From NCBI GenBank assembly GCA_018401435.1, contig JAGYJW010000043.1, positions 1 through 56,666 of the forward strand: DNA of 56,666 nucleotides. Direction: 5' to 3'. Both the position numbers and the translations under genes were made by a program. The notes under the pieces are model-generated. The model saw only the letters and a program-made list of their open reading frames with translations, was not told the origin of the DNA and searched no databases. Source of the stretch: Deltaproteobacteria bacterium. GTDB taxonomy: Bacteria > Myxococcota_A > UBA796 > UBA2385. Of this stretch, positions 9,723 through 18,614 are shown one piece after another; position 1 is the first letter of the stretch, and every line of letters begins with the position of its first letter.

Positions 9723-9832
9723 CCACCCAGTGTAGCGCCCTTGGAAGACGCGGGCTGGCAAACGGGGCATAGGGGAGGGAAGCAGCGGGTTTCACCATCC
9801 AGGCCACTTGCGAACTCCAGCCCGAGCCGACC

Positions 9833-10630
9833 ATGGCAGCCACGCCCCTCCGTCTCGCCCTGACCCTCGCCTTGCCCCTCAGCCTGTCCACGGGCTGCCG
9901 GCCGCCTCCGGATGCGCCCGCCCAGCTCGAAGAGCTGACCTCCTGGCTCTATGGCAAGGTCGAGGTGGGCACGGACGAAGAGCTGGAGGTGGGGGTCAAC
10001 AACCTGTCGGCCTGGCTGGACGGCCGCATGGACGAGGCCCGCGAGGGCTACACCGTGGACAACCTGCCCCGGGCCACCGCCAACGAGGCCGACGGCCGCA
10101 ACGGCGATCTGGAGGGCCTGGTGGGCGCTTCGGTCGCCACCACCATCGAGGCCAGCTTGCACGATGTCGAGGTGGCCATGATGCTCGACGACCAGATGGA
10201 TGTCTTCGAGGGTGAATACCTCAGCTTCGACCGAACCTTTGACGGCAACCCCCGCTGCTTTGTGCGCCAGGAGTGCGACACCGAAGCCGCCCGCACCCTG
10301 TCCGTCAACAACTACCCCCTGGGCCTGGAGCTGACGGTGGACTTCCGCAGCCAGTGGCGCTGGGTCGAGACCGACGACGGCCCGACCGTCATCTACCGCA
10401 CCTGGCTGCGCAAAGAGGCCGACGTCAACAAGGACTGGCTGAGCGTGCACTACCAGTACTTCTTGGGGGTCAACATGCCCTACAAGGGCAAGACCCGGCG
10501 CCTGCAGACCACCTGGATCGCCGCCAGCCTGGGCGACACGCCGGTGCCCGAAGATATGGCGCTCAACATGGTCATCGACGGCATGATCGCCACCGACGAC
10601 ACCTTGACCGGCTACCTCAACGGCCTGTAG
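9833..10630 (+). CDS. Lipoprotein of unknown function
   Basis: 265 residues. The signal peptide ends LSLSTGC (lipobox), followed by RPPPDAP and a helical region. The centre has a Cys pair (RCFVRQEC) and the C-terminal half is rich in Trp and Tyr (RSQWRWVETD, YRTWLRKEADVNKDWLSVHYQYFLG), suggesting a beta-rich fold. No known domain recognised. The last 19 bp overlap the 3' end of the convergent phosphoesterase gene. Confidence 0.65.
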   Translation: MAATPLRLALTLALPLSLSTGCRPPPDAPAQLEELTSWLYGKVEVGTDEELEVGVNNLSAWLDGRMDEAREGYTVDNLPRATANEADGRNGDLEGLVGASVATTIEASLHDVEVAMMLDDQMDVFEGEYLSFDRTFDGNPRCFVRQECDTEAARTLSVNNYPLGLELTVDFRSQWRWVETDDGPTVIYRTWLRKEADVNKDWLSVHYQYFLGVNMPYKGKTRRLQTTWIAASLGDTPVPEDMALNMVIDGMIATDDTLTGYLNGL

Positions 10631-12168
10631 CGCCGGCGCATTCCCGCCGCAGCGAGGCCCCAGGCCGGCCACAGCAGCAGCATGGCCAGACCGCCCCCGC
10701 AGCCGCAGCGGGCCGCGTCGTCAGGCGGATCCCCGCCGCTGTCGGCCGAGGGGGCGTCCTGCACCCACCAGGCCCCGGTGAGCACCCGGGGCTGGCCATC
10801 CACCGTGAGCACCGCGCGCAAGCGCAGGCCCTCGGGCGGGGCGTCCACAGAGATTGTCGCCTCGAAAATATCGTCTGTGACTTCATCTTCGCGAATCACA
10901 ACGCCGTCGCTCAGCCACTGCAGGCGCGCGCCGGCCCCCCGGGTGACGGTGGCGACGAAGACCCCGTCGTCCAGGGGATCCTCCCCCTGGGCGGGCCGCG
11001 CCTGGGGCCAAAGCTCCAGCATGGGGTCGTCGGGCCCCTGCAGCTTCACCACGGTGCGGCCAGCCACCAGCCCGGCCCGCAGCCCCGCCACCGTCAGCGC
11101 GTCGGCCCAGATCAAGGTGGTGGGTGACCCGATGGGGCTGTCGGTGGCGCCTGTGCCCTGTCCCGCCCGGTGGTCATCGCTGCCCCCGACCGGCGCGACC
11201 CGGGCCCCCGCGGCCATCCAGGACTCCCACAGGGCGATGTTGGCGTCGAAGAAGAGCCCGCCCACCGGCGCCCACCCGCCGGTGATGATCTCGATGGCGT
11301 CGATCTCCTGGGGGTCCAGATCCTGCTCCCAGGCGCAGCCGATGCAGGCATCTCCCAGGGCGAGGTTGGGGTGGTTGACCACCAGCAAGCCGCCCTGGTC
11401 GTGGATGGCCTGGGCGGCTGCCGCGAGGGTGGCGCCGGGCTGTCCGATCCGGTGGTCCACCCAGGCGGTCGCCCCAAAGGCGCCGGCGTGGCCCGCATAG
11501 GTGGTGAATTCGATGCCGGGCACCAGCAGGAGATCGGGCCAGCGGGCCTGGGCGTCCACGATGAAGTCGTCCTGCGACACCGTGTTGTGGTCACTGAGCA
11601 CCACGAAGTCCAGGTCCCGGGCCTGCGCGAGCTGGGCGATCTCGTCAAAGGTTGCCGTCGCATCGCCACTCTCGCGGCTGTGCACATGCAGGTCGCCAGC
11701 GTACCAGCGCCCGGAACCGGCGGCCGACTCCTGGGGCCGGTAGGGCTGGCGCTCGGGTTGGGGGTCCAGGGTCTGGCTGTCCCGCAGCAAGATGTCCACC
11801 GCATAGGTCGCCCCGGCGGCCGGCACCGTGGCCTTGCCCACCACCACCTGCCAGGTGCCCGGAGTCAGCGCGGTCGGCCGGTAGGACCGGCTGGCAGCGT
11901 CTGCGGCCACCACCGCGGGCTCGCTGTTGCCGCCCCCCCAGCCCACGAATCCATCGGGCCCGTCCAAGCCCCAATCCAGCACCAGCCGCTGGTCGGGGTC
12001 CAGGGGCAGGCCGCCATGACGGATCTCGACCTCGGCCACCCCTGCGGGCACTTCGAAGGGCAGGAAGAAGTGGTCGGGCCCGTCGCTGGGCACCTCACCC
12101 TCCAGGCGCAGCAGCACCTCGTCCGCCCGGGCGGCAAGGCAGCAGAGCATCAGCGGGAGGGCCAGCAC
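10612..12168 (-). CDS. Secreted PHP-domain metallophosphoesterase (CehA/McbA-like) with MYXO-CTERM-like tail
   Basis: 518 residues. GTG start and signal peptide VLALPLMLCCLAARA. An N-terminal beta domain of about 145 residues is followed by the PHP fold: GDLHVHSRESGD (metal-binding HxH), VLSDHNTVSQDD, PGIEFTTYAGHAGAF, NHPN and GGSDDHRAG. These are the metal ligands of CehA-type esterases and of PHP phosphoesterases. The C-terminus reads CGCGGGLAMLLLWPAWGLAAAGMRRRYR: Cys/Gly-rich, one hydrophobic helix, then Arg cluster, as in MYXO-CTERM sorting signals, implying surface anchoring after processing. The substrate is unknown. Confidence 0.8.
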   Translation of the reverse strand: MLALPLMLCCLAARADEVLLRLEGEVPSDGPDHFFLPFEVPAGVAEVEIRHGGLPLDPDQRLVLDWGLDGPDGFVGWGGGNSEPAVVAADAASRSYRPTALTPGTWQVVVGKATVPAAGATYAVDILLRDSQTLDPQPERQPYRPQESAAGSGRWYAGDLHVHSRESGDATATFDEIAQLAQARDLDFVVLSDHNTVSQDDFIVDAQARWPDLLLVPGIEFTTYAGHAGAFGATAWVDHRIGQPGATLAAAAQAIHDQGGLLVVNHPNLALGDACIGCAWEQDLDPQEIDAIEIITGGWAPVGGLFFDANIALWESWMAAGARVAPVGGSDDHRAGQGTGATDSPIGSPTTLIWADALTVAGLRAGLVAGRTVVKLQGPDDPMLELWPQARPAQGEDPLDDGVFVATVTRGAGARLQWLSDGVVIREDEVTDDIFEATISVDAPPEGLRLRAVLTVDGQPRVLTGAWWVQDAPSADSGGDPPDDAARCGCGGGLAMLLLWPAWGLAAAGMRRRYRPLR

Positions 12169-12274
12169 GGTCCGAGCCTACTCCAAAGCCGCCTGCGATC
12201 GTAGCGACCCGGCACAGACAGGCGGATCGGGCATGCGAAGAGCCGCCGTCCCCAGGGCCGGCTGCGGCGGTCCT

Positions 12275-12289
12275 CCGGCGCAGCGCCGG
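12275..12289 (-). terminator. Short GC hairpin downstream of imelysin gene
   Basis: CCGGCG-CAG-CGCCGG forms a 6-bp stem just beyond the stop of the minus-strand imelysin gene. There is no clear U tract, so it would be at best a weak or Rho-assisted terminator. Confidence 0.3.
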
Positions 12290-12300
12290 CGCGCCCTCGC

Positions 12301-13494
12301 TCAGTCGTTGTCCCCCGCGGCCTCGGCGGGGACCTGCAGGGTGAGCACGGTGGCCACATCGCCCTTGAGGTCATCTGCGACGGCCTTGACCGCGGCATGC
12401 AGGGCCGCGACCGCCTCGGGCTGGGTCTCCACCGCCTCGTCCAGGGGCAGGTCGAGGGCATCGGCCAGGGCGATGGCGGCGTCCACATCGGCCAACACCT
12501 CGTCCACCAGCGCGTCCTCCCCCAGCTCCACCAGCAGATCGTCCATGCCGACCCCATCCCCGCCGGTGAACAGGCTGCGGAAGCCCCGCAGGTTGGCGGC
12601 GATGGCGGCGGCCCCCTGGCCGCTGGGCAGGGCCTCGACCGTGGTGGCGCAGTCATCCGCACCGCAGGGCAGCAGGCCCAGGGGCAGCGCCAGCTTGCGG
12701 TCCTTGGTGCGGATCTCCAGGTAGAAGAGCGCGTCAAAGACGGCGTTGAGGGCCTCCTGGCTGCTGCTGTAGGGGGCGCCGTCGGTGCGGGTGAGCGCGC
12801 CGGAGAAGTCCCCACCCTGCGCGGCCCAGCGATCGGCCAGATCGCCGGCCTGGTCTACCAGGTGGGCGGCCAGGGCGCGGGCATAGGCCGCGCGGTTGGC
12901 GGCCACCCCGGCCTCTCCCAGGGCCTGCCAGTCGCCTTCGGCGTTGATGGGCACCTGCCCGGGGCAGTCGTTTTCGGGCCCCGCCCACAGCAAGTACTCG
13001 ATCGCGTCCAGACCATAGACGTTGACCAGGTTCTCGGTGAACCAGCCAGCATCGTCCCAGCCGGCCTCCACCGTCTCCTGGTCGACGCGGCAGGGGTTCA
13101 CGGTGGGCCAGGAGTAGATCTCATCACGCAGATCCTGACCGCCCAGGGCGGTCAAGGACGAGCCCGCCGGCCCGATCTGCATGACCTCCAGCTCCTGCCA
13201 GGTGGCAAAGGCCTGGGTCCAGGCGGCCCGAGCGGAGTCCTGCGCGGTGGCGTCCTGGGGGGACGCGGCCAGGGCCGACAGCGCCTGCTCCAAGGCGACC
13301 GCGTCGGCCTCGAAGCGGGCCAGGGCAGGCTCGACCAAGCCCGGGCCGACCTGGGCGAGCAGATCGGCCTGGGCCTGGTCGAGGGGACCACCCTGGGCCT
13401 GGCCGTCGGGCCGGCAGGCCAGGGGTTGCAGCGCTGCGACGCCAGCCAGCCCACCGAGCGCCAGCCAAGAGGCCCTACCAGCCGTTCTCTCCAT
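12301..13494 (-). CDS. Imelysin-family lipoprotein (peptidase M75 fold)
   Basis: 397 residues. The ATG at 13494 is preceded by GGAG with 6-nt spacing and gives a signal peptide ending LQPLAC (lipobox). Imelysin features: QIGPAGSSLTALGGQDLRDEIYSWP in the first half and YGLDAIEYLLW, which stands where the family has GxHxxE (Asp replaces His). Imelysin-like proteins are periplasmic, all-helical, two-domain proteins induced by iron limitation, with a suspected metal-binding role and no firmly shown protease activity. The start overlaps the 3' end of the DUF4856 gene by 20 bp, so the two form an operon behind Fur-like sites. Confidence 0.85.
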   Translation of the reverse strand: MERTAGRASWLALGGLAGVAALQPLACRPDGQAQGGPLDQAQADLLAQVGPGLVEPALARFEADAVALEQALSALAASPQDATAQDSARAAWTQAFATWQELEVMQIGPAGSSLTALGGQDLRDEIYSWPTVNPCRVDQETVEAGWDDAGWFTENLVNVYGLDAIEYLLWAGPENDCPGQVPINAEGDWQALGEAGVAANRAAYARALAAHLVDQAGDLADRWAAQGGDFSGALTRTDGAPYSSSQEALNAVFDALFYLEIRTKDRKLALPLGLLPCGADDCATTVEALPSGQGAAAIAANLRGFRSLFTGGDGVGMDDLLVELGEDALVDEVLADVDAAIALADALDLPLDEAVETQPEAVAALHAAVKAVADDLKGDVATVLTLQVPAEAAGDND

Positions 13495-14956
13495 TGTCGT
13501 CTCCGAGGTTGTCGGCAGCAAAGGAATAGGCATCGCCCACCAGGGCGCGGGCCTCTCGCAGATCGTCGGCGTAGGCCTGCAGCGCGGCGGGGCCGGCGTC
13601 TTCCAGCACGGGGGCCTGGCCGATCAGCGCGTGCAGGGTGGCGAAGTCGCCGTCGCTGAGGGGGGACCGCGGGTTGAATTGCAGCGCCAACGCGAAGCCC
13701 TTGAGTTCGCTCCAGTGTTTGGCGTGGTCGCCAAAGGAGTAGGCGTCGGTATCGATGGCGCCCATATCTTGCAAGGTGTCGTTGATATAGTGCACCACCG
13801 TCGCGGCGATGCAGGCCTCCCACGCCAAGACGGCCCGGTCGCGGTGCCCGCGCAGCTGGTTCAGCTCGTCGGCGGTGAGCGGCCGGCCCGCGGTCTCGGC
13901 CAGCAGCTTGCGCCCGCCATGGAAGCCCGCCCAGGCCTCGGCCGTGTAGTCGGTGGCCACATTGGACCCCAAGTCACGCTTGGCGGCGTTGGTGCTGTGG
14001 CCCCAGTTGACCTCGCGGGTCAGGTCCACGAAGCCGTCACCGTCCACGTCGCGGTTGGCCAAATCGGCGATGTCGGCGTCGGACCAATCCGCATAGTCGC
14101 GGGCAGCGCCAAAATAGCCAAAGCCCTCGTCCCAGGCGTGCTCCAGGGCGGTGTAGGGCTTGCCCTCCACCACCGCGCTGTGATCGGCCAGCAAGCCGCT
14201 GCCGTCGATGTCATCGTCCAGGTAGTCGTCGGTGCCCTGGCTGAAGGCGACCGCCGCGCGCAGGAATTTTTCGGTGAGCTGCTGCAGGTCCACGCCCTGG
14301 GCGGTCACATAGACGGCAGGCACCGGCTGGCCCGAGGGGTCGAGGGGCAGATCGCCGAGCGACCAGGCCACGGCCTGGGCGTCGATGCGGGCGAACCAGT
14401 GGCGCAGCAGCGATTCGGGGCTGCTGACCCCTTCGGCCTCCCAACCCACGAAGTCCGTGGACCAGTCCTTGTGTTGGCCGACCGCATCATTGCCCGCCAG
14501 CTTGCCCACCAGGCCCTTGTCGGCAGAGACCGCGTCATAGGTGGTCTGCAGGGGGGTGCCATTGACCGAGACGCCGTGCTCCAAGGCCCCATAAGCCGCG
14601 CTGTCGAACTCGAAGTAGAACTCCAGCTCGGCGGTGACATCCCCGGCCTCGGGGTAGAAGCTGCCGCCATCCAGCCGCGCGGTGAGACCGCCGAGGTGGC
14701 CCTTCATGTCGTCGATCAGCAGCTGGCGGAAGACCTGGCCGCCATAGGACACCGAGTCCTGGCCCGAAGCGGCGCCGACGAAGTCGTAGCGGTCGCCGCT
14801 GGCGCCATCGCCACCGTCGCCGCCATCCGATCCGTCGCTGCCATCCGATCCGTCGCTGCCATCGGCGCCATCGGCCAGGCCGCTGTCGTCTTTTTCGCCG
14901 CCAGAGCAGCCCAGGAGGGAGAGGCCAAGGGAGAGGGTCAGGGCGAGCAGTCTCAT
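13475..14956 (-). CDS. DUF4856 family lipoprotein, iron-linked
   Basis: 493 residues from the ATG at 14956. The signal peptide ends LSLLGC and is followed by a linker made of (DGS)n repeats (DGADGSDGSDGSDGSDGG). The mature part starts YDFVGAASGQDSVSYGGQVFRQLLIDDM, typical of DUF4856 (YxF...SVxYxGQ). It ends with the helical region EACIAATVVHYINDTL to AYSFAADNLG. DUF4856 proteins occur with imelysins in iron-regulated loci of Bacteroidota and others; their function is unproven. It is first in the operon, with Fur-like sequences upstream. An alternative ATG lies 15 bp further upstream. Confidence 0.8.
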   Translation of the reverse strand: MRLLALTLSLGLSLLGCSGGEKDDSGLADGADGSDGSDGSDGSDGGDGGDGASGDRYDFVGAASGQDSVSYGGQVFRQLLIDDMKGHLGGLTARLDGGSFYPEAGDVTAELEFYFEFDSAAYGALEHGVSVNGTPLQTTYDAVSADKGLVGKLAGNDAVGQHKDWSTDFVGWEAEGVSSPESLLRHWFARIDAQAVAWSLGDLPLDPSGQPVPAVYVTAQGVDLQQLTEKFLRAAVAFSQGTDDYLDDDIDGSGLLADHSAVVEGKPYTALEHAWDEGFGYFGAARDYADWSDADIADLANRDVDGDGFVDLTREVNWGHSTNAAKRDLGSNVATDYTAEAWAGFHGGRKLLAETAGRPLTADELNQLRGHRDRAVLAWEACIAATVVHYINDTLQDMGAIDTDAYSFGDHAKHWSELKGFALALQFNPRSPLSDGDFATLHALIGQAPVLEDAGPAALQAYADDLREARALVGDAYSFAADNLGDDNGENGW

Positions 14957-14982
14957 GGGGGTGCGCTCCATCAAGATGAACT

Positions 14983-14997
14983 TGATATTCGTTTTCA
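14983..14997 (-). promoter_or_regulatory. Fur-like site near DUF4856 start
   Basis: TGATATTCGTTTTCA matches the Fur 7-1-7 consensus TGATAATnATTATCA at 11 of 14 positions. It lies 26-40 bp before the DUF4856 start and stands out by its A/T content within a GC-rich region. Occupancy here would block transcription or early elongation when iron is plentiful. Confidence 0.6.
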
Positions 14998-15061
14998 TTT
15001 TGAAGTGCAAGAAGCAGCCGCCCGTGGGCGGCAAGGTGGGAGGACCAGGATCGGTCGCTAT

Positions 15062-15091
15062 TGAAAACGACTTTCATTTTCATAGTATACT
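15062..15091 (-). promoter_or_regulatory. Putative promoter -10 with overlapping Fur-like site
   Basis: On the minus strand a TATACT -10-like hexamer (within palindrome AGTATACT at 15084-15091) is followed at once by an A/T-rich Fur-like stretch. On the plus strand this reads TGAAAACGACTTTCA at 15062-15076, continuing ATTTTCA. The match to the 7-1-7 consensus is 10 of 14. The position over the -10 and start point is the classical place for Fur repression. It lies about 110-130 bp upstream of the DUF4856 start. Confidence 0.55.
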
Positions 15092-15118
15092 GCTCCGCTC
15101 CCAGGCGCAAACAAGAGA

Positions 15119-15142
15119 GCCCCCCTCCGCGAAGAGGGGGGC
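15119..15142 (-). terminator. Rho-independent terminator of flagellin gene
   Basis: GCCCCCCTC and GAGGGGGGC form a perfect 9-bp stem with a 6-nt loop. On the minus strand it is followed by TCTCTTGTTTG, a weak U-rich tract. It begins 26 bp after the flagellin stop and separates flagellin from the iron locus promoter. Confidence 0.75.
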
Positions 15143-15167
15143 CACAGCAGCAGAATCCGTGTCCGGG

Positions 15168-15980
15168 TCAGAGCAGCCCGAGGATCGCCGTGCGCTGGAT
15201 GTTGCGGGACTGGACCTGGGCCGAGATGCCCGCCTGCTGCATGAGCGCGCTGCCCGTCTGTTCCGAGAGCAGCTTGGCGTAGTCCACATCCATGATGCGA
15301 CCGGCGGATTCGGCCAGGGCCTCTCCGCGGGCCTCGCCGTAGCGGAGGGCGGACTCCATGCGGTTGCTGCTGGCCCCCAGGCCCGCCCGCTCGCTGCTGA
15401 CGGTGTCCAGCGCGGCATCCAAAGCGTCCAGCGCGCTCTGGCTGCCGCCCTGGGTGCTCAAGGACAGCGTGTCTACGCCCAGGCCGGCCGCCGACAGATC
15501 CGTCAGGCCCATGCCCACGCGGCTGCCGGCGTCGTTGTCGGTGCCCACCTGGACATCCACATCGGCGCTGCTGCCGTCCGCGAGGTTGCGCCCGTTGAAG
15601 CGGGTCGATCCCGACACCCGGTCGATCTCTTGCCGGAGCTGCTGGAACTCATTGTCGATATCGCCGCGCTGGGCGTCGTTCAGGGTGCCCGAGCTGGACT
15701 GCACCGCGAGCTCGCGCATGCGCTGGAGGCTGTCGGTGATGCTGCTGGTGGCGCCCTCGGCCGTCTGCAGCATGGACAGGCCGTCGTTGGCATTGCGCAT
15801 GGCCACGCGGTTGGAGGCCCCTGCGGTGTCCAGCTCGACGAAGACGCCGAGTCCTGCCGGGTCGATGGCGGCGCGGGTGATGCGCTGCCCGCTGGAGATC
15901 TGCTGGAGCTGGGTCTGCAGGGTCTGCCCGGTGCGGGACAGAGAGGCGGTGGAGGCGGCGTTGCCGATGCCGACGGGCAT
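15168..15980 (-). CDS. Flagellin
   Basis: 270 residues. ATG at 15980 with GGAG 5 nt upstream. The N-terminal D0/D1 region is conserved: SLSRTGQTLQTQLQQISSGQRI, then NANDGLSMLQTAEGA, MRELAVQSSSGTLNDAQR and FNGRNL. The C-terminal D1/D0 region is SNRMESALRY to ILGLL. The variable D2/D3 part is nearly absent, so this is a minimal flagellin. The usual RINSAKDD segment is RITRAAIDPAG here. Flagellin is exported by the flagellar type III system to build the filament. No other flagellar gene is in the window, so the gene stands alone with its own terminator. Confidence 0.9.
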   Translation of the reverse strand: MPVGIGNAASTASLSRTGQTLQTQLQQISSGQRITRAAIDPAGLGVFVELDTAGASNRVAMRNANDGLSMLQTAEGATSSITDSLQRMRELAVQSSSGTLNDAQRGDIDNEFQQLRQEIDRVSGSTRFNGRNLADGSSADVDVQVGTDNDAGSRVGMGLTDLSAAGLGVDTLSLSTQGGSQSALDALDAALDTVSSERAGLGASSNRMESALRYGEARGEALAESAGRIMDVDYAKLLSEQTGSALMQQAGISAQVQSRNIQRTAILGLL

Positions 15981-16282
15981 GGGGGCTCCAGAACGAGGGG
16001 CGATCGCGTCTATTGGACCTACGGATAGCCGATAGCCCGACTTGAGGCCCCCGGGGCCGCAGATCCGCACGAGCGGCCCCCGACAACCGGATACCGGGGC
16101 GCAGCCCCGCGTCCTCTTCCGCGCTGGCCGTCATCCCCAGCCCCGACGATTCGCCCATCGAATTCAGCAACAAGGCCGCCCAGGTGCGCCCCGGCGTCGA
16201 TGCCGGCTTGAACCTGCGCGACCTCAGGCACGGGCGAGGACACCCGCCCGCCGGGCGCCCACCCCTTGGCGGATAGCCCCCC
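15981..16282. other. Intergenic region between flagellin and acyltransferase genes
   Basis: About 300 bp without a convincing gene. It must hold the flagellin promoter (minus strand). A weak sigma28-like arrangement (TCAAG ... GCTATCC) is visible about 60-85 bp upstream of the flagellin start, but it is too degenerate to call. Short open frames on both strands lack start signals and homology that I can recognise. Confidence 0.4.
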
Positions 16283-17251
16283 CTACAAGAAACGCTCGGC
16301 GCCGCCGGCCTCGGTTGCGGCGCGATCCGCCTCGGGATCGGGCTGGTACTCGGGATCCAGCAGGGGGGCGATGTGGCGCATCACCACGTCGGTGCCCGCC
16401 TGAAAGGCCGCGCCATGGCGCTGGCTGGCCTCCAGGGTGAAGGGCGTATAGGGCTCGGTCACCCGCAGGCCGCCCAGCTCGGGGCCGTCGGCTTCGAGGG
16501 GCAGACCCACCCGGTAGACGATGCGCCCGCCGCCCGCAGACGGGCTGTCGCCCGGGTAGACCCGATCGCTGCCATTGCAGCCGATGGGCACGATGGCCGC
16601 GCCCAGGTGCCAGGCGGCTTGGATGAGGCCCGTGTGGCCGGGGCCCAGGCGGCGTCGGCGGGTACCTTCGGGGAAGACCAGCAGGTGCAGGCCCACATCG
16701 AAGGCGTCGCGGTTGATGCGCATCACCTCGGCCATCATCTGGGCGAAGAGGGCGCGCTGGGCCTCCCCCCAGGCCGCCGCCCCCCCCTGCTGGTCCAGCC
16801 AGTCGGCCACCGCGGGGGGCAATGCGTCGGGCTGGCGGCCTTCCGCGAGCACCCTCAAGGCGCGGTACTCCTCGGAAGAAGGCGCCCGGCCGCTGCCCCG
16901 CTGGAACTCGGCCGCCAGCACATAGCCGCGGCTGGGCAGGGGGATGTTGCCCGTCTGGTCCATGAACCAGGCCATCAGCGGCTTCTGGTAGTACTTGCCC
17001 TTGACCCAGGTGGCGGTGTAGCGCAGGCCCTCGCGGTGCATGAAGTACTGCAGCGGCCAATAGTTGTAGCGATCCGTGTGGTTCATCGCCAGAAAGACGG
17101 AGCGGTCCTGGGGGATGCGCTCCAGGCCTTCGACCACGATGGTGGTGCGCCGGGGGAAGCGGTAGTCCAGGCCCAGCAGGGGCGCGACCACCCGCTGGCC
17201 CCGGGGGACGCGGCGGAGGTGGATGCGGCGGAGGCGGTCGAGGTCGAGCAC
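16283..17251 (-). CDS. PlsC-type 1-acylglycerol-3-phosphate acyltransferase family protein
   Basis: 322 residues, GTG start. The catalytic motif I reads NHTDRYNYWP (family NHxxxxD, with a shifted acidic residue inside NHTD). Motif III is LLVFPEGTRRRR, and motif IV-like VPIGCNGSD follows. These enzymes transfer an acyl chain to lysophosphatidate or a similar acceptor at the inner face of the membrane. It is longer than the 240-residue PlsC core, with an insertion between motifs II and III. Because the spacing in motif I is unusual, the acceptor could differ from lysophosphatidate. Confidence 0.75.
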   Translation of the reverse strand: MLDLDRLRRIHLRRVPRGQRVVAPLLGLDYRFPRRTTIVVEGLERIPQDRSVFLAMNHTDRYNYWPLQYFMHREGLRYTATWVKGKYYQKPLMAWFMDQTGNIPLPSRGYVLAAEFQRGSGRAPSSEEYRALRVLAEGRQPDALPPAVADWLDQQGGAAAWGEAQRALFAQMMAEVMRINRDAFDVGLHLLVFPEGTRRRRLGPGHTGLIQAAWHLGAAIVPIGCNGSDRVYPGDSPSAGGGRIVYRVGLPLEADGPELGGLRVTEPYTPFTLEASQRHGAAFQAGTDVVMRHIAPLLDPEYQPDPEADRAATEAGGAERFL

Positions 17252-17279
17252 GCCTCAGCTTAGCGCGTCGCGACCGACT

Positions 17280-18601
17280 TCAGGGGCCGCCCATGCCGCC
17301 GCCGCCCATGGAGGGGTAGGGGCTGCTGCTGCAGGAGACCAGCGTGTTGTCGTCCAGGCTGCCATAGTAGGTTGGACCATACATATACGGAAAGCTCTCG
17401 GTCATGTGGTAGTGGTAGCCCAGGTCGTCGTGTTCGTGGCCGTTGTGCTCGTCCATATAGGCCAGCCCACCCGTCGCGCAGTCGGCATCAAAATAGTAGT
17501 CTTCGAAGAACAAGCCCGTCTCTGCAACAAAGCGGTTGCCGGACAAGGAGGTGACGGTGCCCGAGGTGCTGGGGCCGTCGTGGGAGGCCGCCGTGGTGCC
17601 CTGGGTGGGGTCGAGGGGGTCCACCAACAGGCAATCCCGGGCACCCGTCCCACCGCAGCCCAGGCTGTCGGAGGGGTCATCGTAGTCGCGGGTCACCCAG
17701 CAGGACTGGGCGCGTTGGCCCGATGCGACATAGGGTCCGTAGAGAGGCACCCCGTCCGCCGCGAAGCCATAGAGCGCCGAGTGGCCGCTGCCCGTCTCGC
17801 CCACCTGGGCCTCAAAGCAGGGGGCGTCGAGGTGCTGGTGGTAGAGGCCGCCCGCGGCGTGTCCGCGACAGACCCCCAGATCGTAGAGTTCCAGCTTCTG
17901 AGCCAGATTATACCAGGTGGACTCGCTGTTGTAGCTGAACCCGTCGCTCCAGTTGAAGATGGCCACCCCATTCAGCAGCATGCCCATGCTGTTGATGCCG
18001 GTCCAGCAGGTCTCGGTGGCCGGGGTGACCGTCACGGGCAGATTCATGGTGGTGGATACCGCCTCGGGGCACTCGGGGCCGGGAGGCCAGAAGCCCGCCC
18101 CCTCGTCCGTCTCGCCGCGGGTGCAGCCGCTGCTGTCATAGCCGATGTCCTCGCCGAAATCGATGGTCTGGCCGACGGTGGCGGTGGTCTGACCGGTGAG
18201 GAAGTCGGTGGCCGCCAGGGGTCGGCCATTCAGGGTGTCGATATCGTCCTGGGTGAAGGTGAAGGTGTAGGAGGGCAGGCCCAAGGAGGTCACCGCGAGG
18301 TAGTCCACCCCCCCACGGTGGTCAGCTCCACCGACTGGACATGTACCAGGGCGTCGGTGCCGTCCGTAGCCAGGACAGCCGCCGTCTCGGTGCTATTCAT
18401 CCACCATGCGCTGCAGGCGGGCAGGTCGGCATAGTCGGTGTCGGTGCAGGCGCCGCTCGAGCTGCCGTCGCTGCCATCGCTGCCATCCTCTCCGTCCGCA
18501 CCGTCGGTGCCGCCCGTTGTTGCAGAATCGTCGTCCTTGCCTGAGCAGGCGGCAGCGGCCGCCCAAAACAAGGCGAACAAGACGGTGCGGGATGAATGCA
18601 T
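17280..18601 (-). CDS. YHYH-domain lipoprotein (one frameshift)
   Basis: The ATG at 18601 starts a lipoprotein signal (FWAAAAACSGKDD) followed by a DGTDGADGEDGSDGSDG linker. Reading breaks at a run of seven C at 18308-18314: TTVGG on one side and VDYLAVTSLGLPSYTF on the other join perfectly if the run has eight. Restored length is 440 residues. The C-terminal part has FAADGVPLYGPY, CLLVDPLDPTQG and YMDEHNGHEHDDLGYHYHMTE, the hallmark of YHYH proteins, in which the His-rich motif is suspected to bind metal. It ends in a Gly/Met tail. It lies 13 bp downstream of the lipoprotein at 18615, so the two are probably cotranscribed. Confidence 0.8.
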
Positions 18602-18614
18602 GGGTGTGCTCCGG

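Noticed and set aside
12150..12815. 221-codon minus-strand frame over the imelysin gene
   Set aside because: Shadow frame: Pro/Ser/Arg-rich, no start signal, and it overlaps the well-supported imelysin gene in another frame.
16101..16270. Short plus-strand peptide (IPSPDDSPIEFSNKAAQVRPG) between flagellin and acyltransferase genes
   Set aside because: It reads like protein for about 35 residues but has no start signal and no continuation, so a gene cannot be supported.
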